64,000 nucleotides of DNA from Cohnella phaseoli (GCF_003386235.1 NZ_QRDZ01000002.1:372001-436000); one strand, 5' to 3'; numbered from the stretch's first letter, positions 35,467 through 44,478 are shown. Program-made: numbers and translations. Notes: generated from the sequence alone by a model not told the origin.

Positions 35467-37524
35467 CTACCATCTGAAAGACATTTCCCGGATCAGCGAC
35501 TCGGCGAAGCTGACCATCTGTTGAACCATGCTGAACAGCAGCACTCCGATGAACAAAATGATTCCGATGACGACAAGCGTCAGCAGCATCGTCGCGATCG
35601 TTTTGCCGGCCGTGTATTGGTGAATCGTCATCGTCCCGACAAACAGCAGCCAGACGAACCAGAGATACGCCACCGTGTCGATCAAATAATAAAAAGAACT
35701 TTCGTCCGCCGTAATGACGTTGCTGTACAAAATTTGCGGCACGTACAAAATGACGAACGGCATTAGCGAATAGCCGGCAGCCATCATGATGTCCTTGAAC
35801 TTGCCGATGCCGTCCATCAACGTCGTCAGCGACCAGTTGGCCACGCACCACAGCAGCAGCGGCAGCACGATGAACTTCAGCTCGTCGAGGCTGTTCAGCT
35901 CAGTCGGGTTGTTGTAGTTGACGACGAAGCCGCTGAACTGTCGCTTCACAATGGTTAGCAACACGAACAATAGCGCGATCGCGGCGGCAATCGATACTCT
36001 GCCCTTGCCCTCGAACTTCATCTCCCAAAACCCGGCGAACGGATGGAGCATCGTGTGCAGCGGATGCTTCAGCGCTCCGGTGTCCTTGTAGCGGACGCCG
36101 GCGTTGCGGCGGCCGGCCCGCTTCGCCGCAAACACGACGATGCCGAGAGCCAGCGCGATCACAAGCACGATTTTGCCGAAATGCTCCATTACAATGTCTT
36201 TGCGGTACAGCTTAAACGCCTCGGAATAATACTCCCGGCTGCTGCCGAGCTTGAAGTAGCTCATCGCCTCACGGTGGTCTCCCTGCTGCAGCAGCGACTT
36301 GCCGATGCCGATATACGCGACGTCGAAGTTGCCGTTCAGCTGCAGCACCTGGCGCCAGGCGGCGGTCGATTCCTCCATCCGGCCGTCGTACAGCGCGTTT
36401 ACCGCTTCGCGGATCAGGCTCCCGTACCGCGTCGGCGCGAATACGGTCAGCCGATTGTAGTCCTGATCGAGCACCAGCGTCCGCTCGCCAAGCAGGGCGA
36501 TCGCCGACGGGTTGCGGAACCGATCCTGCCGGCTGCCGAGCCCGCCGAAGACATACAGCAGGTTGCCGTCCTTGTCGTAGGAGAAGACGCGGCCGCGCTT
36601 GGAATCGAGCGCGCTGTACATGCCCCCGCGGTCGGAGGCAATGTCGACGAAGATCGAGCTCCCGCGCACGCTGCCCGTCTCCGCCGTGCCGATATCTCCC
36701 TTGGGCGGGAAATAGCCCTTGCTGCGCAAAATGTCCGTGCCCGACGGGTTCAGCTTCTTGATCGGGCTGTCCGAGCCTTCCTCGGACGTCGTCGTGAACA
36801 GGAAGCCGTCCTCGTTCAGATCGATATTGTTGAATTCCAGCGGTATGAACTGCTGCATCTGATCGCGCTGCTTTTTCGTGGAAATCTGCTTCCAGAGCAG
36901 ATCGATCGGCTTGAACTTGACCCGGTTCGTCCCCAGAAACCCGGTGAACTCGCCGTCGGCCGAGAACTCCATAATGCCTTCGTACGAGCCGCGCCCGACA
37001 ACGTAAATTCGCTGCGTCCGGTCGACGACAACCTTGCTCGGCGCGTATTGGAAGCCTTCGCGAATCAGCGACGACTTCGGCTCGCCGACCTCGCGCACGA
37101 ACGCGCCTTCCGCGGTGAGCTCGACCAATCTGCGATTGCGCGTATCGGCGACGTAAATGCCGCCCTCGGCGGTGGCGAACACGCCTTCCGGCTGGTTGAA
37201 CGCGTCCTTCTCGCCGCCGCGCTCGAACTCCGTAATCACCTTTTCCACCTTTAGCTCGCCGCTTAGAACGACGATCCGGTTGTTGCCCGTATCGGCGATG
37301 TACACTTTATTTTCCGGACCTACGAATAGATCCTGAGGCGATGACAGAGGACTGATCCCCAGGTCGTTCCCATACACAATTCGCTCCGGAGCGTAAGCGT
37401 CCGGCGCAGGCACGGCGTCTCCCCAATAAGAGTAGCTGTACCCGTCGGCCGAAGCGGCGGCGGGAGCCGCCAGCGCGAGCAGACCGAGAACGAGAAGTTG
37501 AACTGCGATACGTATGACGTTCAC
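35467..37524 (-). CDS. NHL-repeat/TPR-like extracellular domain fused to a Yip1-type membrane domain
   Basis: The 685-residue protein starts with a signal peptide (cleavage near AAASADG). An NHL beta-propeller follows (about 45-370; repeated DLFVGPENKVYIADTGNNRIVVL, GVFATAEGGIYVADTRNRRL, AIALLGERTLVLDQDYNRL), then two TPR-like helical repeats (about 372-430), one membrane helix near 445 and a C-terminal Yip1-like block of about five helices (480-685). The topology puts the propeller outside the cell, where it could bind glycan or protein. Its place between two permease pairs suggests an accessory role in transport. GTG 37524 follows GGGGGGCAGGACG. Confidence 0.8.
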   Translation of the reverse strand: MNVIRIAVQLLVLGLLALAAPAAASADGYSYSYWGDAVPAPDAYAPERIVYGNDLGISPLSSPQDLFVGPENKVYIADTGNNRIVVLSGELKVEKVITEFERGGEKDAFNQPEGVFATAEGGIYVADTRNRRLVELTAEGAFVREVGEPKSSLIREGFQYAPSKVVVDRTQRIYVVGRGSYEGIMEFSADGEFTGFLGTNRVKFKPIDLLWKQISTKKQRDQMQQFIPLEFNNIDLNEDGFLFTTTSEEGSDSPIKKLNPSGTDILRSKGYFPPKGDIGTAETGSVRGSSIFVDIASDRGGMYSALDSKRGRVFSYDKDGNLLYVFGGLGSRQDRFRNPSAIALLGERTLVLDQDYNRLTVFAPTRYGSLIREAVNALYDGRMEESTAAWRQVLQLNGNFDVAYIGIGKSLLQQGDHREAMSYFKLGSSREYYSEAFKLYRKDIVMEHFGKIVLVIALALGIVVFAAKRAGRRNAGVRYKDTGALKHPLHTMLHPFAGFWEMKFEGKGRVSIAAAIALLFVLLTIVKRQFSGFVVNYNNPTELNSLDELKFIVLPLLLWCVANWSLTTLMDGIGKFKDIMMAAGYSLMPFVILYVPQILYSNVITADESSFYYLIDTVAYLWFVWLLFVGTMTIHQYTAGKTIATMLLTLVVIGIILFIGVLLFSMVQQMVSFAESLIREMSFRW

Positions 37525-37537
37525 CGTCCTGCCCCCC

Positions 37538-38425
37538 TTAATCCTTCAGCCCCGACGAGGACATCGTCTGAATGATGTTGCTTTGCGTTACGATAAATAC
37601 GGTGATCGGCACAAGCATCATCAGCAGCGTGACGGCCGCGACCGGCCCCGTCCTGGCGATGCCGCCGCTCGCGATCTGTCCGAATACCGCGTCGACCGTA
37701 CGAAGCTGCTCGCTGTAAATGTATTTGTGGCTCGTGACCGAGCCGTTCGTCCACAGGTTCTGGAGCGAGAAAATAATGAGCGTCAGCCATGCGGGTTTAA
37801 CGATGGGCATGACGATGGTCCAGAAAATCCGGTATTCGCTCGCTCCGTCTATTTTCGCCGCCTCGATCAGCGCGTCCGGAATCTGCTCCATAAATTGCTT
37901 CATTAAATACAGTCCGAGCGTCATGCCGAAGACGGGAATCAGAATCGCCCAATACGAGTTGATCATGCCGAGCCACGAAATTGTCATATAGTTCGGCACC
38001 TGCGTAATGTACGGGGTGAACATAAGCGACAGCACGACGATATTGAACAGCAGACCGCGCAGCGGGAACTTGACCTTGGCCAGCGGATAAGCCGCCGCCG
38101 AGGCGATGATAACATGTCCGACCGTTCCGACGATTGCGATAAAAAACGTGTTGAACACATATCGGGAGAACGGCACCCATGAATCCGAGAAAATGCCGAG
38201 CAAATCCTTGAAGTTCTGCACTGTCGGATTCCGAACGATAAACCGGGGCGGGAACGCGAATATTTCGTCCAGCGGCATGAACGCCCTGTTCACCGTGTAG
38301 ACGAGCGGGGCCGACATGAAGACGGCCACTCCCGCCAGCAGCAGGAACAGCAAAATATCGACGGACCAGGAACGGTTAAGGCGTCTGCGCAAAAGCTGCT
38401 TCACTCTGATCACCGTTCTACTCAC
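37538..38425 (-). CDS. Sugar ABC transporter permease, MalG type (first pair)
   Basis: The 295-residue protein has six membrane helices, EAAKIDGASEYRIFWTIVMPIVKPA as the EAA loop and the MalG-type ending TQSNIIQTMSSSGLKD. It overlaps the MalF-type gene upstream by eight bases. The GTG at 38425 lacks a strong ribosome site, and a second GTG at 38413 is possible; coupling to the upstream gene probably sets initiation. Confidence 0.9.
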   Translation of the reverse strand: MSRTVIRVKQLLRRRLNRSWSVDILLFLLLAGVAVFMSAPLVYTVNRAFMPLDEIFAFPPRFIVRNPTVQNFKDLLGIFSDSWVPFSRYVFNTFFIAIVGTVGHVIIASAAAYPLAKVKFPLRGLLFNIVVLSLMFTPYITQVPNYMTISWLGMINSYWAILIPVFGMTLGLYLMKQFMEQIPDALIEAAKIDGASEYRIFWTIVMPIVKPAWLTLIIFSLQNLWTNGSVTSHKYIYSEQLRTVDAVFGQIASGGIARTGPVAAVTLLMMLVPITVFIVTQSNIIQTMSSSGLKD

Positions 38426-39260
38426 CCACTTTTTTGAGCAATTTCTGCGTCAGCAAATTCGTGCCCAGCATAATCGCGAACAGAATGGTCGCAATCGCCG
38501 AGGCGTAGCCCATCTGAAAACGGATCGTGCCATAGTCGACCAGATGCGTGACGATCGTATGCGCCGCGTAATCGACGCTCGGGAACCCGATCATATAGAT
38601 GGAAATCTCCGCGACCGAGAACGCGGTCGTAATCTGAATGACGGCTCCGAACATCAGCTGCGGCCGCATCGTCGGCAGCGTAATAAACCACAGCTCCTGC
38701 CAGCGGTTGCGGACGCCGTCGAGCGCGCCGGCTTCGTACAGCGTGCGGTCGACGTTCTGCAGCCCGGCGATAAACGCCAGGAACGACGTGCCGAGACTAA
38801 GCCACAGCTGCACCAGAATTAAAATGCCGAGCATATAGCGCGGGTCCTGCAGCCATTGGATCGGCTCCATAATGAGGCCCCAGCGCATCAAAAAAGAGTT
38901 CATATAGCCGTACGAATCGCTGGAGAACAGCGTCTGCCAGATCAGATACGTGTTGCCGGCTATCGACGGCGCATACAGAATCAGCGTGAGCAGCGCGCGT
39001 AATTTGGGCGGCAGCTCGTTGATCAGCCAGGCGAACAGGAAGCAGGCGACGTAGCTGATCGGCCCGGTGATAAAGGCGAACAGAAAAGTGTTTTTGAGCG
39101 CGATCAGAAAGACGTCGTCCTGAACGAACAGTCTGGCGTAATTGTCCCAGCCGACCCAGCGCGGCGGCTCCAGCATGTTGAAATAGGTGAAGCTAAGCGC
39201 CAGCGACATCAGGACGGGAACGACGGTGAACGTAAAGAAAATCAGGAAATAGGGCGCCAT
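38418..39260 (-). CDS. Sugar ABC transporter permease, MalF type (first pair), start uncertain
   Basis: From ATG 39260 the protein has 280 residues with six helices (YFLIFFTFTVVPVLMSLALSF) and a variant EAA loop EAGALDGVRNRWQELWFITLPTMRP. The frame continues upstream without a stop to 39335 and encodes IRKKLINTAAEVRKNRQAFVL, a typical basic N-terminus of this family, yet it contains no ATG, GTG or TTG. Either a rare ATC or ATT codon near 39335-39321 is used (GAGGG lies seven bases before ATC 39335), or a frameshift separates it from ATG 39349, or the short form is real. ATG 39260 has no ribosome site. Confidence 0.82.
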   Translation of the reverse strand: MAPYFLIFFTFTVVPVLMSLALSFTYFNMLEPPRWVGWDNYARLFVQDDVFLIALKNTFLFAFITGPISYVACFLFAWLINELPPKLRALLTLILYAPSIAGNTYLIWQTLFSSDSYGYMNSFLMRWGLIMEPIQWLQDPRYMLGILILVQLWLSLGTSFLAFIAGLQNVDRTLYEAGALDGVRNRWQELWFITLPTMRPQLMFGAVIQITTAFSVAEISIYMIGFPSVDYAAHTIVTHLVDYGTIRFQMGYASAIATILFAIMLGTNLLTQKLLKKVGE

Positions 39261-39354
39261 CAGGACAAAGGCCTGCCGATTCTTGCGAACTTCCGCCGCC
39301 GTATTGATTAGCTTTTTGCGAATGATCGGATAGATGGGTCAACCCTCATTTCTC

Positions 39355-42294
39355 CTAGGGAAGATTAAATTCTTTCCGCCTGGCGGCAATTTCTTCATTC
39401 ATATAACGGACGTAATAGGCCATCGTCTCGCGCGGGTCTTCGCCTTGGACGACAACTCGGCGGAAAGCGTTGTCAATGTGCCTGCCGGTCAAGTAACCGC
39501 CCGGAACCTCGGGAACGCCGCGCACCCAGCGCATCTGCTCCATCAGCTTCGCCAGATCGGCGGTTGGCCACGGCAGCTTCGTCAACGCCGCGACGTTCGC
39601 CGTCGGGTAGCGGGCCGAAGCTCCGAGACGCACTTCCATCTCGCGCCCGAAGGCGAGCTGGGTTTCTTCGCTTGTCCACCACTTCAGAAACTGCCACGCC
39701 GCGTCCTTGTCGTCGGTGTGCTGGAACATGACGGCCGCGGAGCCGCCCCCTCCGACATCCCGGCGAATCGTGCCGTCCGCCGTCGCCGTGCCGGGCACGG
39801 GAACGAAATCCCACAGCCCTTTGATCTCCGGCGCGAATACGACCAGCTTGTTGTACATCGTGTAATCGATAATCCCGATCGGCATCTCCCCGGTGCGGAA
39901 GCGGTTCGCGAAGTCGACCTGGATCGGCAGCTTGTAGTTGACGTACAGATCGGTCCACTTCTTGAACTGCCCGATGGCGACCTCCTCATCCAGGCCGCTG
40001 GCCGTGTCGCCGTTCTTATAAAACTGCCCGTCGTGCTGGTACAACAGCATCGCGAACGTCGGGCTCGGAGGCAGCGTAATGATGTCCGTCGTCACCAGGT
40101 CGTTGCCCTGCGCGTTCAGCCCTTTCTGCGGCAGTCCGAATTGCAGGTTGCGCTTCTGCAGCTCCGGCACGAGGGCGTACACGTCCTCCCACGTCTGCGG
40201 CACCTTCAGCTTCAGTTCGTCTTCGATAATATCTTTGCGATAGAACATGACCGGAAAGTTGAGCTGCTCCGGCAGCCCGTAGTAGCCGTCAGTATAAGCG
40301 AACGGCACCATCGCGCTATCCTCGAACCGCGTCCGCACCTCGTCGAAATCGGGGAATACGGACAAATCCTGCAACGCGTTGCGCGTCGCGAAGTTGACCG
40401 GCACCTCGTTGCCGACCTGCAGCGCAACGTCGGGCCCTTCCCCGGATACGGTCGACGGCAGCAAAATGTCCGCCGATACGAGCTTCAAATTGACCGAAAT
40501 GCCCGTCTGTCTCGTGAACGAGTCGTCGATCAGCCGCTTCACGATCTGCGCCTGGTCTCGCGCCGACGTGATCCATACCGACACTGAACGCCCGGTTCCT
40601 TCCTCGCCTCCGAAATCGTCATAGTTTTCGTAGAACGACGCCGCGAACGAAGCGGTCTCCGCGCGCACCTTCTCCCATCTCGTCGCGTCCGGGTCCGGCA
40701 GCTTCGCGCCGGGCGTCGAGACGAGCAAATAGTCGACCGCCAGCGGCTGCTCGGTCATCATTAACAGCCATGCGCCGAGCGCGCCTACGTTGTTTTTGAA
40801 CGAATCGAGCCGGCTCGGAACGGTGTCGGGCCGTTCCGCCATGTCCTTCAGTTGGTAGGCCAGCGTATTTAGCAAGGCCGAGCGGTCGTTGCTGCCGCCG
40901 TCCGGACCTTCGATAATCGCCGCGATCGTCTGCAGGCGATCGCTGTGCTCGCGAAATACGCCCGCCATCTCGGGAATGCGCTTCTCCAGCGCGTAATCGC
41001 GGAATGCATCCGGCACGACGCCGGTGTAGCTAATGATTTTGCGATAAATCGAGTTTAGCTCCAGAATGCTGTTTTCCGCCGTGCGCACGACGGGCGCGAT
41101 CTCGCCAAGCGTCACTTCAAGGCGCACCGAATGACGGCCTTTCTTCAGGTAGAACAGATAAGGGTCGTCTTCGCCGCGTCCCAGCACTTTCGTCTGCCAA
41201 GCGCTGTCGAAGGCGAAACCGATTCGTTTCGCCTCGCGGAACGGGATTTCGTCGTCGATGTACAGCGTCCGCAGCGACGACATGCCGGTCAAATAGTTTT
41301 GCCGGTTTTTGAACGCGATCTGATAGAGCCCGTCCTCTGGCGTCTCGAATTCCCATTCGATCCACTGTCCGGGCATGCGCCATGCCCAGCCGCCGGCCGC
41401 GTTGATACGCAGCTTGGACGCATGGTACGGCTCGACGGCCGGACTGGAGCGGTCGTTGTACGGCGCCAGCATCGAGTCCGATTTATAGACCGCCGCTTCG
41501 CCCTGCACGGTGATCAGCACCCCTTCGGCGTTGCGGTAGCCCTGTTCCTTATATCGATTCGCCAGCTCATCGTAAGACGGCGCAATATCCGGATTCGTCA
41601 GCTTCAGCTCGGCGATGACAAGCGGCTCTTTAATGGAAGAGAGCGTTAGCTCGTGCTTGCCTGCGGAAAAATAAAATAAGTAAGGCTCCTCGTAATAGCC
41701 CGTCGCATCCTTTAACCAAGCTTCGCGCCACATCGGCGCTTCCGCCTGCTTCGGCGTCAGGTCGTTGCCCCTGCCGTCGCGTTCGAGCTTGCTGCTCTCA
41801 TCCTTCCATACGCGGTTGAAAATGAGGCTTTTCGCTTCTCTGAACGGAGCTTCCCCGTCGATCGTCAGCTCCCGCTCGATATCGGAATCTTTGCCTTTAA
41901 CCGTGTAATACTTGAGACCGATCTGATATAAGCCGGGCTGCCCGACGTCGACCTCCCACGTCATCGAGCCCTCGTCTCCGGTTTGCGCCAATTGGCCGCT
42001 CACGCCCTCGAACTCGTCCAACACTTTGGCGGTCATTCCTTCCGTCCGGCTGAAGCTGCCTCCGGAGATACGGATGTCCGCGCTCGGTCGGTCGGCGTCG
42101 GCGTGCTTGGTCAAATACTCGTCATATCCGCCTTGCTTAAAGGAGACGTAGCTTCCGAGGCCCGAGACGTCGAACGGGCGATCCTCCGCGGCCGCACGGC
42201 CGCGGGATCCGTCCGAGATTAGAACGACGAGCAAGACGGCCGCAGCCGCGGCAAGGGCCGAATACGTTATCCATTTTCGTTGTGCTCTCCGCAT
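39355..42294 (-). CDS. Binding protein fused to two galactose-binding-like modules
   Basis: The 979-residue protein has an N-terminal signal/anchor helix. Two repeated beta-rich modules follow (about 50-200 and 260-400), each with GLYQIGLKYYTV or GLYQIAFKNRQN, an IDGEAPFREAK or IDDEIPFREAK strand and EEPYLFYFSAGKHELTL or DDPYLFYLKKGRHSVRLEV, as in carbohydrate-binding galactose-like folds. After a helical linker, the last 400 residues are an SBP type 1 domain (VSVWITSARDQAQIVKRL, LPEQLNFPVMFYRKDI, GGGGSAAVMFQHTDDKDAAW). Normal binding proteins have about 430 residues, so this is a fusion. ATG 42294 follows GAGGGG. It may be held in the membrane as a dedicated receptor for the first permease pair. 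Confidence 0.85.
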   Translation of the reverse strand: MRRAQRKWITYSALAAAAAVLLVVLISDGSRGRAAAEDRPFDVSGLGSYVSFKQGGYDEYLTKHADADRPSADIRISGGSFSRTEGMTAKVLDEFEGVSGQLAQTGDEGSMTWEVDVGQPGLYQIGLKYYTVKGKDSDIERELTIDGEAPFREAKSLIFNRVWKDESSKLERDGRGNDLTPKQAEAPMWREAWLKDATGYYEEPYLFYFSAGKHELTLSSIKEPLVIAELKLTNPDIAPSYDELANRYKEQGYRNAEGVLITVQGEAAVYKSDSMLAPYNDRSSPAVEPYHASKLRINAAGGWAWRMPGQWIEWEFETPEDGLYQIAFKNRQNYLTGMSSLRTLYIDDEIPFREAKRIGFAFDSAWQTKVLGRGEDDPYLFYLKKGRHSVRLEVTLGEIAPVVRTAENSILELNSIYRKIISYTGVVPDAFRDYALEKRIPEMAGVFREHSDRLQTIAAIIEGPDGGSNDRSALLNTLAYQLKDMAERPDTVPSRLDSFKNNVGALGAWLLMMTEQPLAVDYLLVSTPGAKLPDPDATRWEKVRAETASFAASFYENYDDFGGEEGTGRSVSVWITSARDQAQIVKRLIDDSFTRQTGISVNLKLVSADILLPSTVSGEGPDVALQVGNEVPVNFATRNALQDLSVFPDFDEVRTRFEDSAMVPFAYTDGYYGLPEQLNFPVMFYRKDIIEDELKLKVPQTWEDVYALVPELQKRNLQFGLPQKGLNAQGNDLVTTDIITLPPSPTFAMLLYQHDGQFYKNGDTASGLDEEVAIGQFKKWTDLYVNYKLPIQVDFANRFRTGEMPIGIIDYTMYNKLVVFAPEIKGLWDFVPVPGTATADGTIRRDVGGGGSAAVMFQHTDDKDAAWQFLKWWTSEETQLAFGREMEVRLGASARYPTANVAALTKLPWPTADLAKLMEQMRWVRGVPEVPGGYLTGRHIDNAFRRVVVQGEDPRETMAYYVRYMNEEIAARRKEFNLP

Positions 42295-42399
42295 AGTTCC
42301 CCTCACAAGACGTACCCCTACTCGTCATGGCCGGTAATCACCAATCCCGAAATAGGGGTACCCGTTCAGAATAAAAGCCGGAATTGCCGATTTTACTGG

Positions 42400-43818
42400 T
42401 TACTCGCCCAGCATCTTCTGAATGTTGGCGTCGAATTGATTTTTCACTTTTTCCGCGGCTGTAGCCGGAGCTACCTTACCCTCGGTAATGTCCTTAACAA
42501 CCTGGTCGACCAGTTGGTCGCCTTCCGGAACGGCGATAAAGCTGCCGCTGTAATCGATTTTGTCGTACATCTGCACGCGCGTCTCGTACGCTTCCGGCGG
42601 CCAGGAGTTTTTCCAGCTCTCCATCGCCAGCTCTTTGTTTTTGCCGTGCAGGCTGATTTCGTCCATGATCTTGACCGCGATCTCCGGATGCTTGGAATAC
42701 TTCGACAGCATATACATGTTGCCGTACGGCGTAAAGGCGGTGTAGTCGGTCGCGTTCGGCGCTTTCGGGAAGAAGACGTACCCGAGCTCGACGCCCGGCA
42801 TATTGTCCTTCAGCCCGGAATACTCCCAGTTAAAGCCGCCGTACATGACGCTTCTGCCGGCGATAAACGCTTTGTCGTTGCCTTCCTCCGGCGCCGGCTG
42901 CACGATCGACTTGTCGACGTTGTACATGTCGTACATGAGCTGCAAGCCTTGAATGGAGTTGGCGCTGTCCATCGAGAACTTCATGTTTCCGCTTTCATCT
43001 TTGTCAAACGCGCCCTTATTGCCGTACACGAACTGCTCAAGGCTCGTTTTCATGTCGCCGATGAAACCGAACACGTCGGTTTTGCCGTCGCCGCTCGTAT
43101 CCTGCGTCGACTTCTTCGCCAGCTCGCGGAATTTGTCCCATGTCCAAGAGCCGCTTTGCTGCAGTTGGAACGGATCCTCCAGCCCCATCTCCTGAACGAG
43201 CTTCTTATTGTAGAAAATGCCGTAAGGAGACGGCGGGGAATCGATAAAGCCGTACTGCTTGCCGTCGAACTTGCCTCCGTTGGTCATCCAGGAAATATAT
43301 TTCGTATCGCTCAAATCGAGATAATCGTCCAACGGAGCGATAAACCCTTTGTTCACCAGCTGCGGGAACGACCAGAACAGCTCCAGCACGACGATGTCGG
43401 CGAACGGCTCTCCGGCGAGCGACGTTGTCGTGAAGTTCTCTACGTATTTGCCGTAGTCGCCGAACTTGACGTATTCGATCTTGCCGTTGTATTTCTTCTC
43501 GGCCGCTTCGATTAACGCGATCACCTCGTCGTCCGCGGGCGTGCGATCGGCTTCCGCGATGCTCCGCGGATCGGCGCCGTCCCACCATAGTCCGATTTTG
43601 ACGGTTGCGCCTTGCAGGTCCAGAGCCGGCTCGGCGGATTCGGACGGAGACGCGGACGGCGTTTCCGATGCCGACGGGCTCGGGCTTGCGGATGGAGACG
43701 GCGATGCGCTTGGCGACGATTCCGAATTGGATTTGGAGCCTCCGCATCCGGCCAACGAAACGGCTAGCAGCGCCGCCACCGCGGCGACCATAAATTTGCG
43801 TGGATTGTAGAACTGCAT
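42400..43818 (-). CDS. Extracellular sugar-binding lipoprotein
   Basis: The 472-residue lipoprotein has Cys25 in a SLAGC lipobox, a long Ser/Pro/Ala low-complexity linker (SASPSPSASPSPSASETPS) and an SBP type 1 domain (VKIGLWWDGADPRSIAEADR, PFADIVVLELFWSFPQL, SPYGIFYNKKLVQEMGL). It is the first gene of the operon of about 13 kb behind a strong promoter. The linker probably lets it reach through the thick wall. AAGGGGAGGA precedes the ATG. Confidence 0.94.
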   Translation of the reverse strand: MQFYNPRKFMVAAVAALLAVSLAGCGGSKSNSESSPSASPSPSASPSPSASETPSASPSESAEPALDLQGATVKIGLWWDGADPRSIAEADRTPADDEVIALIEAAEKKYNGKIEYVKFGDYGKYVENFTTTSLAGEPFADIVVLELFWSFPQLVNKGFIAPLDDYLDLSDTKYISWMTNGGKFDGKQYGFIDSPPSPYGIFYNKKLVQEMGLEDPFQLQQSGSWTWDKFRELAKKSTQDTSGDGKTDVFGFIGDMKTSLEQFVYGNKGAFDKDESGNMKFSMDSANSIQGLQLMYDMYNVDKSIVQPAPEEGNDKAFIAGRSVMYGGFNWEYSGLKDNMPGVELGYVFFPKAPNATDYTAFTPYGNMYMLSKYSKHPEIAVKIMDEISLHGKNKELAMESWKNSWPPEAYETRVQMYDKIDYSGSFIAVPEGDQLVDQVVKDITEGKVAPATAAEKVKNQFDANIQKMLGE

Positions 43819-43937
43819 GTAGATGAGTCCTCCCCTTGAATCTCAAAGTTAATGAACAGCAAATTCGCAACTGCTTCTGGCTTAACTGCCGATTGCTTCG
43901 CGCAACCTCCCCTCGTCCGATTACACCCTCAAAACGA

Positions 43938-44021
43938 TTTGGTATACCCAAATTCTTCACTTTCATGCCCACACCTAGATGATTACGTTTTCATTTTATA
44001 TTCTGAAGAAGTTTTTGTAAA
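43938..44021 (-). promoter_or_regulatory. Promoter, cre site and operator of the composite transporter operon
   Basis: On the minus strand -35 TTTACA (44021-44016), a 17-base spacer and -10 TAAAAT (43998-43993) make a strong sigma-A promoter. TGAAAACGTAATCA (minus strand of 43980-43993) fits the CcpA cre consensus TGNAANCGNWNNCA at every defined position and lies over the transcript start. Further down, TTTGGTATACCCAAA (43938-43952) is a 15-base version of the operator palindrome seen at 29585. The layout predicts catabolite repression plus a specific roadblock repressor. Confidence 0.75.
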
Positions 44022-44315
44022 TAGTGATTATATCTTTTTATTTAAAAACCGCCAAAACCGCCAATTTACATGTATTTTATCTACAATTCATCAATATGGT
44101 ATATCTTATTTGCAGGGAAATGGCCATTTTTCTCGCATGACTATACCTTTTTTATATGTAAGTAAATACGCCCTTGGCGTCCCCAGGACAGAGGATTGCA
44201 TTCGAAAGGCGATCTGATCGTTCCTGCGATAGGAGCATTTGCCACATGCCAGCTTTAGATGGAATTTCGTACAAAACTTCACCCTCTACCTCTAATTGAG
44301 ATCAGATTGTACTAC

Positions 44316-44369
44316 TTATCGTACAAAATCTACCAACCAGCCTTTCTAACGTCCAATTTTGTACGATAA
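44316..44369. repeat. 14-base inverted repeat in intergenic DNA
   Basis: TTATCGTACAAAAT (44316-44329) and ATTTTGTACGATAA (44356-44369) are perfect complements separated by 26 bases. A partial third copy, TTCGTACAAAACTT, lies near 44266. There is no T tract, so it is not an obvious terminator. It could be an operator pair or a small mobile repeat. Confidence 0.6.
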
Positions 44370-44440
44370 ATCTGATAAAATGGAAAAAGAACGCATCAAC
44401 CAACAAAACCGCAGAGTTTGACTCAAGTTCTGATCATTGC

Positions 44441-44478
44441 AAAAAAAGCCGTCTCCCGATCACTACTCGGGAAACGGC
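44441..44478 (-). terminator. Rho-independent terminator of the sulfatase operon
   Basis: GCCGTCTCCCGA (44448-44459) pairs with TCGGGAAACGGC (44467-44478) with one mismatch. On the minus strand it is followed by seven T residues. It lies 21 bases past the sulfatase stop. Confidence 0.9.
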
